From NCBI GenBank assembly GCA_001801285.1, contig MGXG01000074.1, positions 4,285 through 17,098 on the forward strand: a DNA stretch of 12,814 bases. Direction: 5' to 3'. Under the pieces are notes generated by a model, which saw nothing but the letters and a program-made list of their open reading frames with translations, searched no databases and was not told the origin of the DNA. The stretch's first letter is position 1; each line of letters begins with the position of its first letter. Shown piece after piece: positions 10,101 to 12,814 of the stretch. The position numbers and the translations under genes were made by a program. This stretch comes from Gammaproteobacteria bacterium GWE2_37_16. GTDB lineage: Bacteria; Pseudomonadota; Gammaproteobacteria; UBA9339.

Positions 10101-10157
10101 TAAACTTAAAACAGTTGCAAAAACTGGGCGGCGAATAAAAACGTCAGTGAAGTTCAT
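7116..10157 (-). CDS. RND (HAE1-type) multidrug efflux pump, inner-membrane permease
   Basis: A proton-driven transporter of the AcrB/MexB superfamily that exports drugs or other amphiphiles from the periplasm or inner membrane through a tripartite complex. At 1013 residues it is nearly full length (family about 1020-1050). The N-terminus MNFTDVFIRRPVFA is typical and fixes the start. TM1 is about residues 10-28, the first periplasmic loop runs to about 330, and TM2-TM6 follow. The TM4 proton-relay pair is D400-D401 in GMVVDDAIVV, and the TM10 lysine is K914 in GLISKHGILMVEF. SELAPAEDLG near 547-556 opens the second periplasmic half. The sequence looks closer to the MexI/VexD-like branch than to AcrB, which is an impression rather than a tree. 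It follows the adaptor gene by 51 nt in the same direction. No clear Shine-Dalgarno precedes the ATG (upstream CCCTATAATATT), which is odd. Substrate cannot be read from sequence. Confidence 0.96.
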   Translation of the reverse strand: MNFTDVFIRRPVFATVLSLIILLIGIRSYFALTVREWPNISASTVTVTTAYTGASASLMEGFVTTPIENAIAGVDGIDYITSSSAYGVSTITIYFNLGYDLNTAITDISNKVSSVRWLLPKDVYDPVIDKQDPNANPTMYISFSSDRMGGEDLTDYLYRVVQPQMQVLSGVGDAQVWSAHKYGMRIWLDPYAMAARNITASDVISGLNMGNLQSPSGVVKTNLQSYSVNTISDLATAQQFNSLVLINNNGQLTRIRDIGRAELGSAITDVSVVVDGKDGVVVAVTPQSNANPLDVSVAINSYLEKLKANMPAGMSYFLIQDSSKYIAESIVEVKKTIVEAVIFVIAVVFLFLGSWRVLLVPVVAIPLSIIGVCGIMLAMGYSLNTLTFLALVLAIGMVVDDAIVVSENIHRHIAEGKKPLEAALIGAREIQFAIISMTLTLAAVYAPIGFMSGLTGALFKEFAFTLASAVIISGFIALTLSPMMCSKVMNANVLEGKFAKSIDIFSGRLMALYRRFLERVLCVRKIVLIVVGAVLLACYTLFHFIPSELAPAEDLGFIFVAASGPSSANISYTEKYTDKLPAIYSNIPETLHYGIINGAGDVNKAMSFVALKSWSERTRTVDQIIGSTIMQFLAIPGINAFPMNPFTLPGSASTQPISIALQTMGSFLDLNQAVQKIMLAIKANPAIINIDSDLKLDKPQLDISIDRSKAGDLGISAMDIANAITLGFSEGIQTHFTISGRSYDVIPELDQQYRNRPDIINNLQLRTASGDLVPLSNLVTIKDSIGPNSLNHFQQLRTATITASLLPGYTMGQALDYIEKQVRQIAPNIKIDYSGQSRQFMQASGAMGVTFGFAIIFIFLVLAAQFESFRDPFVVMFSIPLSTFGAMLALWFIHGTLNIYSEIGIVTLIGLISKHGILMVEFANQLQEEGRSIHEAIVEAASIRLRPILMTTGAMVLGALPLAFASGAGAISRQQIGWVVVGGMLIGTVFTLFIIPTMYTYLAEKKSRRDLVM

Positions 10158-10208
10158 AATATTATAGGGAAATTCTGAATTTTAAATTAATGAGTCAGAT
10201 GGAAATTT

Positions 10209-11261
10209 TTATTTCACCGATACAACAAAAACACCATCACTCAATTTCAATTGTCCTGCGGTCACAATTACATCATCAGCCTTTAAACCATCCAGCACAA
10301 TAACATTTTGTTGATCACGTGCCCCTAAAACTACTTTGGTTTTCACGGCTTTTCCATCAATAATTTTATACACATACGTATCACCAGCTTCATAAACTAT
10401 AGCTGTTTGCAGAACAGGCAAAACCGGTTTTTGCTCTGCAAAGGCTAAATCCACTTTAGCAAACACACCCGGCAATAATTTACCATCAGGATTAGGAACT
10501 TTGGCACGCACCAAAACGGTGCGGTTATTGGGATTTACTTTAGAGTCAATCCCATATACGGTACCAGAAAAACTTTTATCCGGATAAGCATCCGAACGTA
10601 AAGATATGACATTTCCTACAGATATCTTATTTAAATAAACCTCAGGGACACCAAATTCAACATCCAAGGGATCAATAGCCTGTAAACTGACCAAATCCTG
10701 ACCAGCATTAACATAATCCCCTAAATTAATGAGATTCAGACCAACCCGCCCAGCAAATGGAGCTACAATGTTTTTTTGACGCAGTTGCGCCTCAATCATA
10801 TCCTTTTGCCCTTCCTTAGAATGCAACGTGGCAACTGCCTTATCGAGATCGGCCTTTGCTACAGCATGTGATTTATATAATTCAGAGTAACGCACTTGAT
10901 CCTGCTGTGCCAATTTTAATTCGGCATCGCTTTGTTTTAATTGTGCCGCTAAAATATCCTGATTCAATTGGATCAACTTGGCACCAGAAGCAACATTATC
11001 ACCAGGCTTGAAATGAATATCTGTCACGCGCCCATCTACTTCCGAGCGCATTGTCACCCCCTGACTCGCACGCATTGATCCTGTCACCGTAAACTCCTGA
11101 TTTTGTTTTACGTATTGTACTTTCATCGTTTCCACAGACGTCGGCGGCATTTGACCACCTGCCCCCATACCGTGAGGCGGTTTTGCCAAACTATCCGCTT
11201 GAAATACAATGATTAGTAAGAATGCAGTAATGATGTATATATATTTATTTATTGTAAACAT
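10209..11261 (-). CDS. RND efflux periplasmic adaptor (membrane fusion protein)
   Basis: A 350-residue adaptor of the HlyD/AcrA/MexH type that bridges the RND pump and an outer-membrane channel. A hydrophobic N-terminal segment (about 7-20) ends in ADSLA, a possible signal-peptidase I site after A26. There is no lipobox cysteine, so it is soluble or anchored by an uncleaved helix rather than lipidated. A Gly/Pro linker (about 28-40) follows. The two lipoyl half-motifs are GRVTDIHFKPGDNV (77-90) and IVAPFAGRVG (165-174), separated by a helical hairpin (about 103-162). The C-terminal half has the expected beta-barrel and membrane-proximal sequence (LLPGVFAKVDL). The start ATG has a modest AGGTT Shine-Dalgarno about nine bases upstream. 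It lies first in the operon with the pump; no TolC-like gene follows, so the channel must come from elsewhere. Confidence 0.95.
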   Translation of the reverse strand: MFTINKYIYIITAFLLIIVFQADSLAKPPHGMGAGGQMPPTSVETMKVQYVKQNQEFTVTGSMRASQGVTMRSEVDGRVTDIHFKPGDNVASGAKLIQLNQDILAAQLKQSDAELKLAQQDQVRYSELYKSHAVAKADLDKAVATLHSKEGQKDMIEAQLRQKNIVAPFAGRVGLNLINLGDYVNAGQDLVSLQAIDPLDVEFGVPEVYLNKISVGNVISLRSDAYPDKSFSGTVYGIDSKVNPNNRTVLVRAKVPNPDGKLLPGVFAKVDLAFAEQKPVLPVLQTAIVYEAGDTYVYKIIDGKAVKTKVVLGARDQQNVIVLDGLKADDVIVTAGQLKLSDGVFVVSVK

Positions 11262-11277
11262 ACGAAAATAACCTAAA

Positions 11278-11283
11278 ATTATA
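11278..11283 (-). promoter_or_regulatory. Candidate -10 element of the efflux operon
   Basis: On the minus strand this reads TATAAT, upstream of the adaptor start at 11261. The -35 position about 17 nt away is weak (CGTTTT). A start site set by this box would leave only about ten bases of leader and would exclude the AGGTT Shine-Dalgarno, so the true promoter may lie further upstream. Confidence 0.3.
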
Positions 11284-11316
11284 AAAGAAATAATGCGTAA
11301 AAAACGAAAATCCAGT

Positions 11317-11338
11317 ATATTGACGCCATTCTCAATAT
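11317..11338. promoter_or_regulatory. 22-bp dyad in the divergent region, possible operator
   Basis: ATATTGA at 11317-11323 and TCAATAT at 11332-11338 are perfect reverse complements separated by 8 bases. The dyad lies between the divergent efflux operon and rluC and overlaps the TTGACG that could be the rluC -35 box. Its form suits a dimeric repressor of the MarR or TetR type, which often control efflux operons, but no regulator gene is in the window. Confidence 0.4.
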
Positions 11339-11353
11339 TTTGATAACTATAAT
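11320..11353 (+). promoter_or_regulatory. Candidate rluC promoter
   Basis: TTGACG (11320-11325) matches the -35 consensus in five of six bases. GATAAC (11342-11347) lies 16 nt further on as a moderate -10, and a perfect TATAAT sits at 11348-11353, although 22 nt from the -35 box. Either -10 puts transcription start between about 11354 and 11360, downstream of the TTG at 11340 and just ahead of the GTG at 11370. Confidence 0.4.
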
Positions 11354-11369
11354 TAATTCAAACCTTAAC

Positions 11370-12314
11370 GTGAACAAAACCAACCAAAAACTCATCAACT
11401 TCACTATTGACGCCGACCACACCGATCAACGCATCGATAATTACCTTTTTAGCAAATTCAGAAAAGTTCCTAAAAGTTTAATTTATAGAATGCTACGTAA
11501 GGGAGCAATCCGCGTCAACAAAAAACGTGCTAAACCGGAATACAAGCTACAAAATGGCGATTTAATCCGTCTACCACATATAGAAACCGAAATGACGGTT
11601 ACCGATAAAAAACCTAGCGATCAGGCAATGAAAGTTCTGGAAAAAGGCATCTTATATGAAGATGAAGATTTACTAGTTTTAAACAAACCAGCAGGTATGG
11701 CTTCTCACGGCGGTAGTGGCATAACTTTTGGCGTTATTGAAACAATGCGCGAAGCTCGCCCACAAACTAAAAGTCTGGAACTGGTACACCGCTTAGATAA
11801 AGATACTTCCGGCTGCCTCATTCTTGCCAAAAAACGTAGTATTTTAAAAGAATTACATGAACTATTGCGTGCCAGTAATATAAAAAAGAAATATTTGGTT
11901 TTAGTAAAAGGCAAATGGCAAGGCGGGGTCAGAAAAGTTGATGTTGCACTTATAAAAAATCAGCTTAAATCAGGTGAACGCATGGTTGTAGCCGATGAGG
12001 CGGGTAAAAAATCTCTTACTACTTTTAGACCGCGACAAATTTTCTCTATGGCATCATTATTGGAAGTTGATTTAGGAACTGGTCGCACCCATCAAATCCG
12101 CGTGCATGCAACTCACATTGGTCACCCAATTGCCGGTGATGAAAAATATGGTGATAAACAATTTAACTCAATCATGCACAAAAAAGGGCTGAAGCGTTTA
12201 TTTCTGCATGCTGCAAGTTTAAGTATTTATTTGCCAAGTAAAGAAAAAACCATAACCGTCAAAGCACCATTACCCAAAGAGTTAAACGAAATACTCAACA
12301 CAATCGATAGTTAA
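11370..12314 (+). CDS. rluC: 23S rRNA pseudouridine synthase RluC
   Basis: Converts specific uridines of 23S rRNA to pseudouridine (positions 955, 2504 and 2580 in E. coli numbering), acting on the large subunit in the cytoplasm. An N-terminal S4 RNA-binding domain (about residues 10-65) contains VPKSLIYRMLRKG and RVNKKRAKPEYKL, almost as in E. coli RluC. The catalytic domain has VHRLDKDTSG with the nucleophilic aspartate at about residue 143, then GRTHQIRVH and RLFLHAA. From the GTG at 11370 the protein has 314 residues (E. coli 319), and QRIDN falls at the same position as in E. coli. An in-frame TTG at 11340 would add ten residues but lies within the likely promoter, so GTG is preferred. 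Neither start has a clear Shine-Dalgarno. Similarity to RluC is much stronger than to RluA or RluD. Confidence 0.95.
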   Translation: MNKTNQKLINFTIDADHTDQRIDNYLFSKFRKVPKSLIYRMLRKGAIRVNKKRAKPEYKLQNGDLIRLPHIETEMTVTDKKPSDQAMKVLEKGILYEDEDLLVLNKPAGMASHGGSGITFGVIETMREARPQTKSLELVHRLDKDTSGCLILAKKRSILKELHELLRASNIKKKYLVLVKGKWQGGVRKVDVALIKNQLKSGERMVVADEAGKKSLTTFRPRQIFSMASLLEVDLGTGRTHQIRVHATHIGHPIAGDEKYGDKQFNSIMHKKGLKRLFLHAASLSIYLPSKEKTITVKAPLPKELNEILNTIDS

Positions 12315-12385
12315 AAAACACCCTATAAAACTATAAAGCTTAAATATTTGCTTTTTTCATAAAAAATACGTATAAGCTAATTTGT

Positions 12386-12416
12386 GAATCTCCGTTTTTA
12401 GCGGGGTTTCATTTTA
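12386..12416 (+). terminator. Probable rluC terminator
   Basis: GAATCTCCG (12386-12394) pairs with CGGGGTTTC (12402-12410) around a 7-nt loop, with one T-T mismatch and one G-U pair. ATTTTA follows. It lies about 70 nt beyond the rluC stop codon. The stem is imperfect and the T-run short, so termination may be leaky. Confidence 0.5.
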
Positions 12417-12437
12417 TCGTATTGTAACGTTACGATA
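12415..12437. repeat. Nested palindromes downstream of rluC
   Basis: TATCGTA (12415-12421) and TACGATA (12431-12437) are perfect reverse complements, and the region between them contains the 10-bp perfect palindrome GTAACGTTAC (12424-12433). The two structures exclude each other as hairpins. It may be a protein-binding site or chance in AT-rich DNA. Confidence 0.35.
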
Positions 12438-12446
12438 TGTTATCGG

Positions 12447-12527
12447 CTTGATTACTAAGTGTCAGACTAGTTATTATTATTTTCAGAACATAGAGTGAAA
12501 ATAACTAGTCTGATGCCAATGATCAAG
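12447..12527. repeat. Long imperfect inverted repeat upstream of the lipoprotein gene
   Basis: A perfect 14-bp stem is formed by 12462-12475 (TCAGACTAGTTATT) and 12500-12513. An outer stem, CTTGAT (12447-12452) with ATCAAG (12522-12527), brackets it, and an inner alternative stem pairs TATTTTCA (12478-12485) with TGAAAATA (12496-12503). Together these make a hairpin of about 80 nt. It could be a structured leader or small RNA, an operator, a terminator, or a tiny palindromic mobile element. The right arm reaches the -35 region of the candidate lipoprotein promoter. Confidence 0.7.
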
Positions 12528-12531
12528 TTTC

Positions 12532-12537
12532 TATAAT
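12532..12537 (+). promoter_or_regulatory. Candidate -10 element of the lipoprotein gene
   Basis: A perfect TATAAT 29 nt before the ATG. The best -35 match, CTGATG at 12510-12515 with a 16-nt gap, is weak and lies inside the right arm of the long inverted repeat. If used, the leader would be about 23 nt and would include the GAGGA Shine-Dalgarno at 12552-12556. Confidence 0.45.
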
Positions 12538-12566
12538 TTTTATTAATTCTTGAGGAAAAAGAAGAA

Positions 12567-12773
12567 ATGAATAAATTAGCAAAAACTATTTTATTTGCTG
12601 CTGCTTTTGCGTTTGTCGCAGGCTGCGCTCATAAACCAACACCTATGCAAACTCCGGCACCAGCCCCAGTAAAAATGAAAGCTCATCATCCGAGCAGACA
12701 TTGCAAAGGTAAACATCATAAAAGATGTATGGAAAAAATGAGTTCAAGCGTAGACGAAAGTAACGCAAAATAA
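12567..12773 (+). CDS. Small His/Lys/Cys-rich lipoprotein
   Basis: A 68-residue protein with a type II signal peptide: MNKLAK, a hydrophobic stretch (about 7-18) and the lipobox V17-A18-G19-C20. It should be lipidated at C20 and held at the inner or outer membrane; A21 at position +2 is compatible with outer-membrane sorting. The mature part is only 49 residues: a Thr/Pro/Ala-rich linker (about 24-36), then a very basic segment with H40, H41, H45, C46, H50, H51 and C54, then a Ser-rich acidic end. Paired histidines with two cysteines suggest metal binding, while the positive charge could instead favour contact with anionic envelope polymers; neither is shown. GAGGA lies ten bases before the ATG. 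I do not recognise a named family. Confidence 0.85.
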   Translation: MNKLAKTILFAAAFAFVAGCAHKPTPMQTPAPAPVKMKAHHPSRHCKGKHHKRCMEKMSSSVDESNAK

Positions 12774-12814
12774 GTAGTGAAAACCTAGTCAATACTTTGC
12801 AAAAAAGCCGAGAT

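Noticed and set aside
10209..11261. Lipidation of the adaptor, as in AcrA
   Set aside because: No cysteine occurs near the end of the N-terminal hydrophobic segment.
11705..11914. Minus-strand 69-codon frame inside rluC
   Set aside because: It is antisense to the catalytic core of RluC and shows no independent coding evidence.
12774..12814. Terminator of the lipoprotein gene
   Set aside because: Only an A-rich stretch and GCCGAGAT are visible before the window ends; no complete stem can be seen.

Overview
The window is AT-rich bacterial DNA and most likely gammaproteobacterial. The best evidence is the RluC-type pseudouridine synthase, which follows the enterobacterial RluC pattern almost residue for residue around its S4 domain and catalytic motif. 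The other recognisable genes are an HAE1-type RND efflux pump and its adaptor. A very large helical orphan protein in an AT-rich gammaproteobacterium recalls host-associated lineages such as the Legionellales, but nothing here proves that placement.

Layout. Positions 1-28 hold a hairpin that probably ends transcription of the giant gene. Positions 41-6697 (minus strand) are one uninterrupted gene for a 2218-residue protein of unknown function. It is soluble and mostly helical, with a duplicated block of about 300 residues, a coiled coil carrying a fresh 17-residue duplication, and a Pro/Ser-rich C-terminal tail. Positions 6698-7115 are non-coding: an AT-rich leader for the giant gene, then a GC-rich island of REP-like palindromes (6951-7105) that starts just past the end of the pump gene. 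Positions 7116-10157 and 10209-11261 (both minus strand) are an RND inner-membrane pump and its periplasmic adaptor, with the adaptor first; they form a two-gene efflux operon with no outer-membrane channel or regulator in view. A short divergent intergenic region (11262-11369) with a 22-bp dyad separates the operon from rluC (plus strand, to 12314). Next comes a 250-bp gap with a probable terminator and a long inverted repeat, then a small His/Lys/Cys-rich lipoprotein gene (12567-12773, plus strand).

How they relate. The adaptor and pump should form a tripartite exporter with a TolC-like channel encoded elsewhere. RluC is housekeeping 23S rRNA modification and is only a divergent neighbour. 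The giant gene has its own leader and ribosome binding site and appears to be a separate unit. The parts most worth following up are the giant orphan protein, the REP-like island, the dyad between rluC and the pump operon, and the long hairpin before the lipoprotein gene.
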